Source: JAWKWH01 sp963669455 (GTDB lineage Bacteria > Pseudomonadota > Alphaproteobacteria > Rhizobiales > Rhizobiaceae). From it: a stretch of 64,000 nt of DNA. The stretch spans positions 434,001 through 498,000 of the forward strand of contig OY770026.1 in the NCBI GenBank assembly GCA_963669455.1. The letters are read 5' to 3'. Position numbers and translations under genes: made by a program. Positions 26,651 through 34,312 of this stretch are shown here, one piece after another. The notes below the pieces were generated by a model, which ran no database searches, was not told the DNA's origin, and saw only the letters and a list, made by a program, of their open reading frames with translations. Position 1 is the first letter of the stretch. Each line of letters begins with the position of its first letter.

Positions 26651-27688
26651 TCAGGCCGCCAGCCTGGACTGAATAGCGCCACGGTCAATGCCGTGGACGC
26701 CGATGATCACGAGGCGGGTGGAGCGTTCTTCGCCGGTGTTCCACGCCCGGTCAAAATAGTGCTCGATACGCGTGCCGACCGCTTGCACCAGCAGCCGCAT
26801 GGGCTTGCCGGCGATGTCGGCGAACCCCTTGATGCGAAGAACATCATCCGTTTCGGCAACAGCCGTGACGCGGGCCATCAATTCGTCGGCATTTTCGATC
26901 TGGCCAAGCTCGACGACAAAGGAATCGAAATCATCATGCTCGTGATCGAGCTCATCATCATGATGGGTCTTGCGGTTGTCGATATCATCTTCAACACCGA
27001 TGCCGAGACCGAGCAATATGGCGCCATCAACCCGGCCGTTGACGGACGGGACGATCTTGACCGCGCGGGACAGGCTGGCCGATACGATCGCGCGCGCCTT
27101 TTCGGCCTCGCTTTTACTCAACAGGTCGCTTTTCGACATCACCACCAAATCGGCGCATGCGACCTGATCTTCGAAAACCTCTTCCACCGGGTTATCGTGA
27201 TCGAGCGAATCATCCTGCTGGCGCTGGGCTTCAAGCGTTTCCATATCGCCGGCCACCTGGCCATCGGCCAATGCCCGGCCATCGACAACGGCGACAACAC
27301 CGTCGACGGTGACCCTGTCCATGATCGCCGGCCATTGAAACGCCTGAACAAGCGGTTTGGGCAGGGCCAGGCCGGATGTCTCTATAAGGATATGATCAAC
27401 CGCCGGCTGGCGCGCCAGTATCTGATCGAGGGCCGGAACGAAATCATCGGCCACCGTGCAGCAGATGCAGCCATTGGCCAGCTCGACGATATCGTCTTCA
27501 GAGCAATTGTCGATGCCGCAACCTTTGAGGATTTCGCCGTCAATGCCGATATCGCCGAATTCATTGACGATCACGGCCAAACGCCTGCCACCGGAATGTT
27601 CCAGCATATTGCGCACCAGTGTGGTTTTTCCGGCGCCGAGGAAGCCTGTTACGACGGTGCAGGGGACGCGCGACAATGAGGCGTTCAT
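26651..27688 (-). CDS. cobW: Cobalamin biosynthesis protein CobW (COG0523 metallochaperone GTPase)
   Basis: G3E-family GTPase thought to deliver cobalt to the CobNST chelatase. 345 residues from ATG 27688. Walker A GFLGAGKTTLVRN is at about residue 14, the metal-binding NGCICCTV (CxCC) at about residue 75, and a His/Asp-rich stretch (HHDDELDHEHDD) follows in the C-terminal half. Its start overlaps the DUF1636 stop by four bases. Confidence 0.95.
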   Translation of the reverse strand: MNASLSRVPCTVVTGFLGAGKTTLVRNMLEHSGGRRLAVIVNEFGDIGIDGEILKGCGIDNCSEDDIVELANGCICCTVADDFVPALDQILARQPAVDHILIETSGLALPKPLVQAFQWPAIMDRVTVDGVVAVVDGRALADGQVAGDMETLEAQRQQDDSLDHDNPVEEVFEDQVACADLVVMSKSDLLSKSEAEKARAIVSASLSRAVKIVPSVNGRVDGAILLGLGIGVEDDIDNRKTHHDDELDHEHDDFDSFVVELGQIENADELMARVTAVAETDDVLRIKGFADIAGKPMRLLVQAVGTRIEHYFDRAWNTGEERSTRLVIIGVHGIDRGAIQSRLAA

Positions 27689-28125
27689 GTTGATTTTCCA
27701 TTGAAAGATTGAGGAGGAATACGTGCAACCAGACCGCGCTTTAGGCAATCTGGCCGGCCGCGCCACGGGATCAGCCCGTTTTCGGCATCGCGATAAAGCT
27801 GTGCGCCTTTGACCAGATCGGCAGCGTCATCGGTGGAAAGGCCGCCAAAAACATAAGTCCAGCCGTCAGGCTTTACCAGCACAGCGCTGAGGCGCCGCTT
27901 GCAATTGCCGAGACACTCGACTTGTTCGACTATCAGGCCGTCCTGTTCAGCGATGTTGCGAACCTTGTCACCAAAAAGACGGCCCGGCCGCGGATGGCCG
28001 TCGGAACCGGCTTCATCGCGGCATGCGCTGCAGACGATGATCTTTGTTGGTGGGCGCGTTAAATCTTGAGGCTCGTCTGCCTGTTTGCAGGCCTGCGCGT
28101 CCGTGCGTTGGTCAATATCTGACAT
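27685..28125 (-). CDS. DUF1636 family metal-binding ferredoxin-like protein
   Basis: 146-residue protein with a thioredoxin-like ferredoxin pattern: CSAC near residue 30 and CLGNCKRR about 40 residues later, the cysteine spacing of 2Fe-2S thioredoxin-like ferredoxins. ATG 28125 is chosen because GGGGAG stands five bases before it. It is the first gene behind the minus-strand cobalamin riboswitch and is coupled to cobW, so it likely helps in cobalt handling or electron supply. The exact function is unknown. Confidence 0.88.
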   Translation of the reverse strand: MSDIDQRTDAQACKQADEPQDLTRPPTKIIVCSACRDEAGSDGHPRPGRLFGDKVRNIAEQDGLIVEQVECLGNCKRRLSAVLVKPDGWTYVFGGLSTDDAADLVKGAQLYRDAENGLIPWRGRPDCLKRGLVARIPPQSFNGKST

Positions 28126-28169
28126 CTTCACTCCCCGCCTGGAAACCCGCCAGGCGCTTCAGGATTGGT

Positions 28170-28325
28170 CGGTCGACGGCAGGTCTCCTGGCTTGCGGAT
28201 CATCATGTCAAACCGCCTTCCCGGGGCAATCCCAGTGGCTACCGGCTTGACACTTACCGCCTACAGTTGCGGGAACAGCTATGGATTTGCGGAAACTCCG
28301 CTCACCACATTCCCTCTTAGCCCTT
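28170..28325 (-). ncRNA. Cobalamin riboswitch (minus strand)
   Basis: Read on the minus strand it holds the riboswitch landmarks in order: AAGAGGGAATG with a GGTG segment, CCGCAACTGTAGGCGG, GCCACTGGGA with GGGAAGGCGG, and the B12-box end CGCAAGCCAGGAGACCTGCC. It ends about 45 bp before the DUF1636 start, so it should repress DUF1636-cobW-cobN and genes behind them when adenosylcobalamin is plentiful. Confidence 0.93.
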
Positions 28326-28444
28326 CATTTCAGGTGAAAATCCGGGACCGTCGGGGGCCATTTAGGCCGCGTCATTCCACCTTGTCAACGAGGATCAGAA
28401 TCTTATTGCTGCGCAAGGAAATTTCTCTATGATCACTGCGTCGC

Positions 28445-28612
28445 CGGTTCCCGTTCGGGAACAAGAGGGAATGCGGTAAAAGGTCGTAATACCTGAAGCC
28501 GCGGCTGCCCCCGCAACTGTATGCGGTCAGCCGGTTCCAATCGCCACTGGGGATTAATCCCTGGGAAGGCGGAACCGGATCAACCCGCAAGCCAGGAGAC
28601 CTGCCGGCCGAC
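28445..28612 (+). ncRNA. Cobalamin riboswitch (plus strand)
   Basis: A second aptamer on the opposite strand: GAGGGAATGCGGT, CTGCCCCCGCAACTGTA, GCCACTGGGG with GGGAAGGCGG, and the B12-box end CGCAAGCCAGGAGACCTGCC. It sits 44 bp upstream of cbtB and should control cbtB-cbtA and perhaps cobU-cobO. The two aptamers are about 120 bp apart and diverge from a shared promoter region. Confidence 0.94.
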
Positions 28613-28655
28613 GGAAACCACCAAGCCCTCGGGTGTGAGGGGAAAGGAATTGACG

Positions 28656-28850
28656 ATGACGACCTCTTCGCAGACTGTTTTGACATCTGGCCAGACAACC
28701 GGGACCCGGAGCCAGTCCCGCTTCGCGCAACTCGGACTTGCCGCCATGCTTGGCCTGTTCGTGGTAGGCTTCGCCGGCTTTGCCAATATCGATGTCGTCC
28801 ATAATGCCGGACATGATTACCGGCATTCAATGGGATTCCCCTGCCACTAG
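28656..28850 (+). CDS. cbtB: Cobalt transporter subunit CbtB
   Basis: Small membrane subunit of the CbtAB cobalt transporter predicted from B12 riboswitch control. 64 residues from ATG 28656, with GGGGAAAGGAA upstream. One membrane helix (about residues 24-44) and the C-terminal histidine/cysteine motif HNAGHDYRHSMGFPCH, typical of CbtB and likely metal-binding. The stop codon TAG is the first three bases of repeat A1, so the repeat abuts the gene exactly. Confidence 0.92.
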   Translation: MTTSSQTVLTSGQTTGTRSQSRFAQLGLAAMLGLFVVGFAGFANIDVVHNAGHDYRHSMGFPCH

Positions 28851-29156
28851 AGCGTGTCTTGCTTAAATGGGAGCAGTTTGATGGGATGGATTTTTCGTGT
28901 CGGCGAAGAGAATACCGCAGTGCGATGTAACATCGTGCGAGGATTTCGATGAAGCCGGCGCGGAAAAGACACCCAAGCAGGCAGAGGGTAATGCTTTGGA
29001 CATAGATCGAAAACTGCAATCATTTGACCTTGGTTCTTTGCGCCCTGGATGTCGTCGCGCGACGCTAACGGGTGTGCACCCGCGTCGCCTCACGCTCCTA
29101 ACCAGGACACAAATACCCTGCGCTCAAACGATTCCATTTAAACAAGACACGCTCTA
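28848..29156. repeat. Family A repeat, copy A1 (MITE-like)
   Basis: 309 bp element with terminal inverted repeats starting TAGAGCGTGTCTTG and ending CAAGACACGCTCTA. The outer TA at both ends looks like a two-base target duplication. It lies between cbtB and cbtA. An internal open frame shares the conserved segment RPGCRRATLTGVHPRR with the other copies. It encodes no transposase. Confidence 0.9.
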
Positions 29157-29171
29157 ACAGAGGCTCCTATC

Positions 29172-29927
29172 ATGCGAATTTTTGGAAACGTCGTGTTCAG
29201 CGCGGCGATCGCCGGGCTGTTTGCTGGTCTGGTTCTGGCCGCGTTACAGAGTTTTATGACCACGCCGTTCATTATGGAAGCCGAAACCTATGAGGCTTCG
29301 GCGATTGCGCAAGAACCCGGTGGCCATTCCCATTCCGGCGAACATGCCGATGGCCATGAAGACGCCGCGCCGGCAGACCATCATCATGGTGATGGTTGGA
29401 CGCCGGCCGATGGTATCGAGCGGTTCAGCTATACGGCCCTGTCCAGTGTGGTGACCGGTATCGGCTTTGCCCTGCTTTTGATTGTGGCGTCGGAATTTGC
29501 CGGCGGCATTGCCGGATGGCGCCACGGCCTGATTTGGGGGTTTGCCGGATTTGCCGTGTTTACACTCGCGCCGGGACTTGGCCTGCCGCCGGAATTACCC
29601 GCTATGCCGGCAGCGGATCTCGGAGCGCGGCAAAGCTGGTGGGCTGCAACGGTTCTGCTCACAGCCGGCGGGCTTGCGCTGATTGTCTTTTGGCGGTCCT
29701 TTTTGCTGGCGATGCTGGCGGTTGCAATGATTATCGCGCCGCATGTCTGGGGTGCGCCGCTCCCGGCAAGTTTTGAAAGCCCGGTTCCTGCCGCGCTGCA
29801 TCATAATTTTGTCGTTGCGGTGACGGTTACAAACCTGATGTTCTGGATCGCGCTTGGTCTTATGGCCGGTTTCGTCCGCAACCGCTATGGGCTCAGAGCA
29901 GATGAGCCGGCTAACGGCATTGCCTGA
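29172..29927 (+). CDS. cbtA: Cobalt transporter subunit CbtA
   Basis: Integral membrane subunit of CbtAB. 251 residues with a first helix near the N-terminus, then a periplasm-like histidine-rich loop (HSHSGEHADGHEDAAP, then DHHHGDG, residues about 50-75), then four or five further hydrophobic segments. The loop is a probable metal-collection site. It is separated from cbtB by repeat A1 and overlaps the start of cobU by 26 bp. Confidence 0.92.
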   Translation: MRIFGNVVFSAAIAGLFAGLVLAALQSFMTTPFIMEAETYEASAIAQEPGGHSHSGEHADGHEDAAPADHHHGDGWTPADGIERFSYTALSSVVTGIGFALLLIVASEFAGGIAGWRHGLIWGFAGFAVFTLAPGLGLPPELPAMPAADLGARQSWWAATVLLTAGGLALIVFWRSFLLAMLAVAMIIAPHVWGAPLPASFESPVPAALHHNFVVAVTVTNLMFWIALGLMAGFVRNRYGLRADEPANGIA

Positions 29928-30435
29928 CAATCCAAATCTGACGCTTGTGATCGGCGGGGCGCGTTCCGGCAAGAGCAGTCACGCCGAGCAGCTTGTCCGC
30001 GCCTTTGATCCGCCATGGATTTATCTGGCGACGGCGCAGGCGTTTGATGAGGAAATGCGGGAGCGGATAGCGCTTCACCGGACCCGGCGGGATGATAAAT
30101 GGCAGACGATCGAAGCGCCGGTGGATCTTACCGGCGCGCTCAGGTCGCAACCTTCAACCCGACCGGTGCTGATTGACTGTCTGACGCTTTGGCTGTCAAA
30201 CAATCTGCTGGCCGGCAATGATATCGAGGAAGCTTCTACTTTGCTGGTCGAGGCACTTGACGCACGGCGGGGGCCGACATTTGCGGTGACCAACGAGGTT
30301 GGTCAGGGGATTGTGCCGGACAATGCGCTGTCGCGACAGTTCCGCGATGCGGCGGGCAGATTGAACCAGATGGCTGCTGCGGCGGCGGGCACCGTTATTT
30401 TGATGACAGCCGGAATTGCAATGCAGGTGAAATGA
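29902..30435 (+). CDS. cobU: Bifunctional adenosylcobinamide kinase / adenosylcobinamide-phosphate guanylyltransferase
   Basis: Phosphorylates adenosylcobinamide and transfers GMP to it (CobP in P. denitrificans naming). 177 residues from ATG 29902, overlapping cbtA. The P-loop GGARSGKSSHAEQ is at about residue 16, and TNEVGQGIVPDNALSRQFRD near the C-terminus is the family signature. The final codons fall in the first copy of an 18 bp tandem duplication. Confidence 0.95.
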   Translation: MSRLTALPDNPNLTLVIGGARSGKSSHAEQLVRAFDPPWIYLATAQAFDEEMRERIALHRTRRDDKWQTIEAPVDLTGALRSQPSTRPVLIDCLTLWLSNNLLAGNDIEEASTLLVEALDARRGPTFAVTNEVGQGIVPDNALSRQFRDAAGRLNQMAAAAAGTVILMTAGIAMQVK

Positions 30436-30458
30436 TATGGGCAGGTGAAATGATATGG
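30423..30458 (+). repeat. 18 bp perfect tandem duplication at the cobU-cobO junction
   Basis: GCAGGTGAAATGATATGG occurs twice in tandem (30423-30440 and 30441-30458). The first copy holds the cobU stop, the second the cobO start. The duplication also creates a four-codon frame ATG-GGC-AGG-TGA at 30437-30448 just before cobO, and repeats the AGGTGA ribosome site. Confidence 0.95.
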
Positions 30459-31084
30459 AAAAGAACAAGAAAAACTCTGCCGGTGGGCGTGATGCGGAGC
30501 GCCACAAAGCCAAGATGGTCAAGCGCAAGGCAGTTCAAGACGCCGAAGTTGCCGAAAAGACAATCGAAAAGGGATTGCTGATCGTCAATACCGGACCCGG
30601 CAAGGGTAAATCGACGGCCGCGTTCGGGCTGGCGTTGCGGATGCTCGGCTATGGCCGGCGTGTCGGTGTCGTACAGTTTATCAAGGGTGCCTGGCATGCC
30701 GGTGAAACCGATGCGTTTGGGCGATTCGGCGATCTCGTCGAATGGCACACGATGGGTGAGGGATTTACCTGGGAGACGCAGGATCTGGAACGCGACATCG
30801 CCGCGGCCAAACGTGCCTGGGACAAGGCGCTGGCGCTTATGGCCGATGAGACTATTAGCCTGGTCATTTTAGACGAACTCAACATCGCGCTTCGATATGA
30901 CTATCTCGACATTTTGCCGGTTGTTTCGGCCTTGAAGGGGCGGCGCAGCGATCTGCACATTGTCGTAACGGGGCGCAATGCCAAGCTGGAGCTTTTGGAT
31001 GCAGCCGATCTGGTGACCGAAATGACGCTGGTGAAGCATCATTTCGCCGAGGGGGTTAAAGCCCAGCAGGGTATCGAATTCTGA
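30455..31084 (+). CDS. cobO: Cob(I)yrinic acid a,c-diamide adenosyltransferase
   Basis: CobA/CobO-type corrinoid adenosyltransferase that transfers 5'-deoxyadenosine from ATP to Co(I). 209 residues: a basic N-terminal extension, then the P-loop NTGPGKGKSTAAFGLALR, then VQFIKGAWHAGE and the C-terminal HHFAEGVKAQQGIEF. It is convergent with cbiB, with four bases between the stops. Confidence 0.95.
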   Translation: MEKNKKNSAGGRDAERHKAKMVKRKAVQDAEVAEKTIEKGLLIVNTGPGKGKSTAAFGLALRMLGYGRRVGVVQFIKGAWHAGETDAFGRFGDLVEWHTMGEGFTWETQDLERDIAAAKRAWDKALALMADETISLVILDELNIALRYDYLDILPVVSALKGRRSDLHIVVTGRNAKLELLDAADLVTEMTLVKHHFAEGVKAQQGIEF

Positions 31085-31088
31085 CGGG

Positions 31089-32060
31089 TTAGAAAACCAG
31101 ATGGATTACCGCAGCAATCAGGCCGACCGCGACGATCAAAACCATGTCAGTGATCCAGAACAATGTGATGGCGCGGCGTATATCAGCTTTCGTGGCGCTC
31201 AAGCGGCCGCCGGCGCCCATGACAGCGTCGTCGATCGTTTTTCCATCATAGCGCCGGGGGCCTGCCAGTTCGAGCCCGAGCGCGCCGGCGAAGGCGGCCT
31301 CCGGCCAGCCGGCATTGGGCGAGCGGTGCCGGCCGGCATCGTGTCTAATCGCGTGCCAGGCCTTTCGCGCCGAGGCGCTGGGAACAAGGGTTGCTGCGAT
31401 CAGGACGAGAATTGCGGAAAGACGTGCTGCCGGCCAATTGACCAGATCGTCGATCCGCGCGGCAGCGCGGCCGAAATTGATGTATTTTTCCGATCTGTGG
31501 CCAATCATGCTGTCCGCGGTGTTGATGGCCTTATAGATGGCAATGCCGGGCAAGCCGCCAATCGCCAGCCAGAAAACCGGCGCGGTGATCCCGTCGGAGA
31601 AGTTTTCAGCCAGGCTTTCAATCGCTGCCCGGCTGATCCCGCTTTCATCGAGCCTGGCCGTGTCGCGTCCGACAATTTTGCCAACGGCCTGTCTGCCTGC
31701 CTCAACGCCGCCCGTTTCAAGCGCTGTGGCTACGGCGGCAACATGGGCGGCAAGACTGCGCTGCGCGATCAGGCTGGAGGCTATCAGGGCGATGACGAGC
31801 CATCCTACCCCGGTCTGATCGGCAAGCCACTCAACCAGCAGTGCGGAACCGGCCGCCATCAACATGATCAGGATCAATGCGATTTCACCGTTCCGCCGAA
31901 GTCTGGCGGGCGATGCGGTGATGTCGTTGAATTTTCGATCAAAGACTTCGATTGCCGCGCCGATCCAGATGACGGGGTGTCCGATCTTGCGCATGAGCCA
32001 TTGCGGATAACTGATTGCCAGCTCGGCAATGAGCGCCAACAATGCAACAGTTACTGCCAT
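31089..32060 (-). CDS. cbiB: Adenosylcobinamide-phosphate synthase CbiB
   Basis: Membrane enzyme attaching aminopropanol (phosphate) to adenosylcobyric acid (CobD in P. denitrificans naming). 323 residues from ATG 32060 (MAVTVALLALIAELAI); the longer frame upstream would cover cobC. Motifs: HPVIWIGAAIEVFDR, ESLAENFSDGITAPVFWLAIGG and the periplasm-facing DDLVNWPAARLSA. Four to five hydrophobic helices. Its start codon overlaps the cobC start codon on the other strand (shared CATG). Confidence 0.94.
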   Translation of the reverse strand: MAVTVALLALIAELAISYPQWLMRKIGHPVIWIGAAIEVFDRKFNDITASPARLRRNGEIALILIMLMAAGSALLVEWLADQTGVGWLVIALIASSLIAQRSLAAHVAAVATALETGGVEAGRQAVGKIVGRDTARLDESGISRAAIESLAENFSDGITAPVFWLAIGGLPGIAIYKAINTADSMIGHRSEKYINFGRAAARIDDLVNWPAARLSAILVLIAATLVPSASARKAWHAIRHDAGRHRSPNAGWPEAAFAGALGLELAGPRRYDGKTIDDAVMGAGGRLSATKADIRRAITLFWITDMVLIVAVGLIAAVIHLVF

Positions 32061-33093
32061 GACGTTTAAGCTCTTTCCAACCGCCGGAGTTGCCGAACAG
32101 CATGGTGGCAGTCTTGCGCAGGGGCGAGCGCTGTTTCCACAGGCGCCCGAACCATGGATCGACCTTTCCACTGGTATTAATCCGCACTCCTATCCGGTTT
32201 TCGATCTCCCGGACAGGGCTTTGTCGCGCCTCCCAGAGCCGGAAAGGCTTCGGCAATTGATAAAAATTGCCGCTGCAACCTATGGGGCGGCGGGTGAAAA
32301 CCATATCATTGCATCGCCTGGAACCCAGCCGCTATTGCCGCTGATTTACGGGCTGGTTGCGCCGGGCTGCGCGTGCATAGCGGGGCCAACCTATGGTGAA
32401 CATGCCCGATGCGCGAGGCTTGCGGGCCATAGGGTAGACGAAGTGGCTGGACTACCGGCACTTGAACAGGCCGATCTGGCCGTGCTGGTCAATCCGGACA
32501 ATCCGAGCGGCCGTCTTTTTGAACGCGCCCGATTGCTGCTGCTTGCCGACAAGATCACCGCGCGTGGCGGGCTTTTGGTGGTCGATGAGGCGTTTATGGA
32601 TGTCGCGCCTCCGCATCATTCGCTGGCCGGTGACGTCAAAGGGCGCAATCTCGTCGTGCTGCGATCATTTGGAAAGTTCTTTGGCCTTGCGGGCGTTCGG
32701 CTCTCTTTTGCGGTCGCACCATCGCAGATTGCAGATTACCTGACCGCAGCGCTTGGACCCTGGCCGGTTGCCGTTCCCGCGCTTGACTATGGGTTGCGCG
32801 CACTTGGCGATCATGACTGGCAGGTAGATATGCGCCATAGGCTTGCCGAAGCGTCGGAGAAGCTGCGCCATCTGCTCAGCGGGTGCGGGCTTGAACTTGC
32901 CGGCGGCACGGACCTGTTTCAGTTTGTCCGCCACGAACAGGCGGGCCGTCTTTATGATCATCTGGGACGATCCGGCATCCTTGTGCGGCGGTTTGATGAC
33001 CGGCGCGATCATCTGCGGTTCGGATTGCCGGGCCTGGAGGTCGAGTGGGAGCGATTGCAATCGGCGCTTGATGACTATGGGCAGAGCCGATGA
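32059..33093 (+). CDS. cobC: Threonine-phosphate decarboxylase (CobC/CobD aminotransferase fold)
   Basis: PLP enzyme giving (R)-1-amino-2-propanol phosphate for the nucleotide loop. 344 residues. HGGSLAQGRALFPQAPEP and IDLSTGINPHSYP near the N-terminus are the family opening; VNPDNPSGRLF and the PLP lysine in LRSFGKFFGLAGVRLSF follow. ATG 32059 gives the best match, though no clear ribosome site precedes it; an in-frame ATG at 32029 is an alternative that would overlap cbiB more deeply. The stop overlaps the next start. Confidence 0.93.
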   Translation: MTFKLFPTAGVAEQHGGSLAQGRALFPQAPEPWIDLSTGINPHSYPVFDLPDRALSRLPEPERLRQLIKIAAATYGAAGENHIIASPGTQPLLPLIYGLVAPGCACIAGPTYGEHARCARLAGHRVDEVAGLPALEQADLAVLVNPDNPSGRLFERARLLLLADKITARGGLLVVDEAFMDVAPPHHSLAGDVKGRNLVVLRSFGKFFGLAGVRLSFAVAPSQIADYLTAALGPWPVAVPALDYGLRALGDHDWQVDMRHRLAEASEKLRHLLSGCGLELAGGTDLFQFVRHEQAGRLYDHLGRSGILVRRFDDRRDHLRFGLPGLEVEWERLQSALDDYGQSR

Positions 33094-33596
33094 TGATCTA
33101 TGTAACGCCTCAGTCGAAGCTGCCCGCCATCGTTCAAACGTCCGGTGCATCGCATCTGGTGACGCTTCTGACCGAGGGCAGCGAATTTTCCAGGCCGGAT
33201 ACTGTTTCCGCCAGGACGCATTTGCATCTGACCATGCATGATATTGCCGAGGCGCGAGAAGGGTTGAGCCCGCCTAATGCCGGGCATATCGAGACATTGC
33301 TGGACTATGCGCGAGACTGGAACCGGTCCGGCCCGCTGGTGATTTGCTGCTATGCCGGGATCAGCCGGTCGACTGCGGCGGCCTATCTGCTGGGATGTTT
33401 TTTCCAGCCTGATAGGAGCGAAGCCCGCCTGGCTGCACTGCTTCGTCGAAAGGCACCAAGCGCGACCCCCAATCGCCTGATCGTGTCGCTCGGTGACAGG
33501 GCGCTTGGCAGGAATGGCCGCATGGTTGCGGCGATTTCTGCAATTGGCCGTGGCGCGGAAGCTTACGAGGGCGTGCCGTTCAGTCTGGAAGTTTGA
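33090..33596 (+). CDS. Tyrosine-phosphatase-like protein
   Basis: 168-residue protein with the cysteine phosphatase P-loop CX5R as CYAGISRS (about residues 91-98) and an upstream aspartate region (THLHLTMHDIAEA). The fold is that of dual-specificity/tyrosine phosphatases. Its start overlaps the cobC stop (ATGATG), so it is translationally coupled to a cobalamin gene. One speculative reading is a corrinoid or alpha-ribazole phosphate phosphatase, because no CobC/CobZ-type phosphatase is visible here. The substrate is unknown. Confidence 0.82.
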   Translation: MMIYVTPQSKLPAIVQTSGASHLVTLLTEGSEFSRPDTVSARTHLHLTMHDIAEAREGLSPPNAGHIETLLDYARDWNRSGPLVICCYAGISRSTAAAYLLGCFFQPDRSEARLAALLRRKAPSATPNRLIVSLGDRALGRNGRMVAAISAIGRGAEAYEGVPFSLEV

Positions 33597-34312
33597 TCCG
33601 GCTGTTGCTCAATATTTTCGCATTCTCCCATCTTCTTCCATCAGGATTGGAACACCCATAGCCATATATTTCTGTTCCAAATCTCGCCGACCTGAAAACC
33701 TGGCCACCTATCATTCCGGTTGTGTCTTAGTGGATGCAGGTGACGCTTTCGGACGCCAGCATGCCGCCGGCGCTTCAGGTATGGCACAGAACATTTTTGG
33801 TTGTGCCAGTTGGGCGATGGACTACATTTCCGATCATGGCGGTTCGTCGTGTTTGCCGGGGAGGCTGGCGCAAGAAGAATTCTGTTGGGGCTGCTGCATA
33901 AAACCCCGGGCGTGCTGCAATTTTCCCGCACTTTCTACCGGGTCTGCATTGCTTTGGCTTTGGAATGATGGTGCTGGCTTCCAGCAGCATCAAGAGAGGC
34001 GCTGGAAGATGGATAATCCTGACTTTTATCGGATATTTGCGAACTTTATCACTAGAAAGCCCGCCTTGACTTTTAAAAATCAATTGACTTTTCTGATTGG
34101 GGTCTCTTGCAAAAAAGAGGAGATAATCGGGATCATTGTTTTTATATTTGCCTGTTTTTGCAAAATAAAGGATCGGGATTGGCGCCAAGCGCGACAGGTT
34201 GGTCCAAATGCCGTTTCGTCTACAAAATACAGATCAGGCAAATCGTTGGATAACAACAATTGTGAATGAAGCGAAGGCTGATCAATGGCACGCTTCGACA
34301 AGGAGGAATAAG
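33597..34312. other. 716 bp without a supported gene
   Basis: Frames on both strands here have no recognisable family and atypical composition. The first 400 bp look like decayed coding sequence; the last 250 bp are AT-rich and probably hold the promoter of the betaine importer. No convincing riboswitch or repeat was seen. Confidence 0.6.

Noticed and set aside
26399..27679. 426-codon plus-strand frame opposite cobW and cobN
   Set aside because: It is a shadow of the minus-strand genes; the minus frames carry clear CobW and CobN motifs and this one matches no family.
33493..34269. 258-codon frame after the phosphatase gene
   Set aside because: It overlaps the phosphatase gene in another frame and shows no family similarity or sensible composition.
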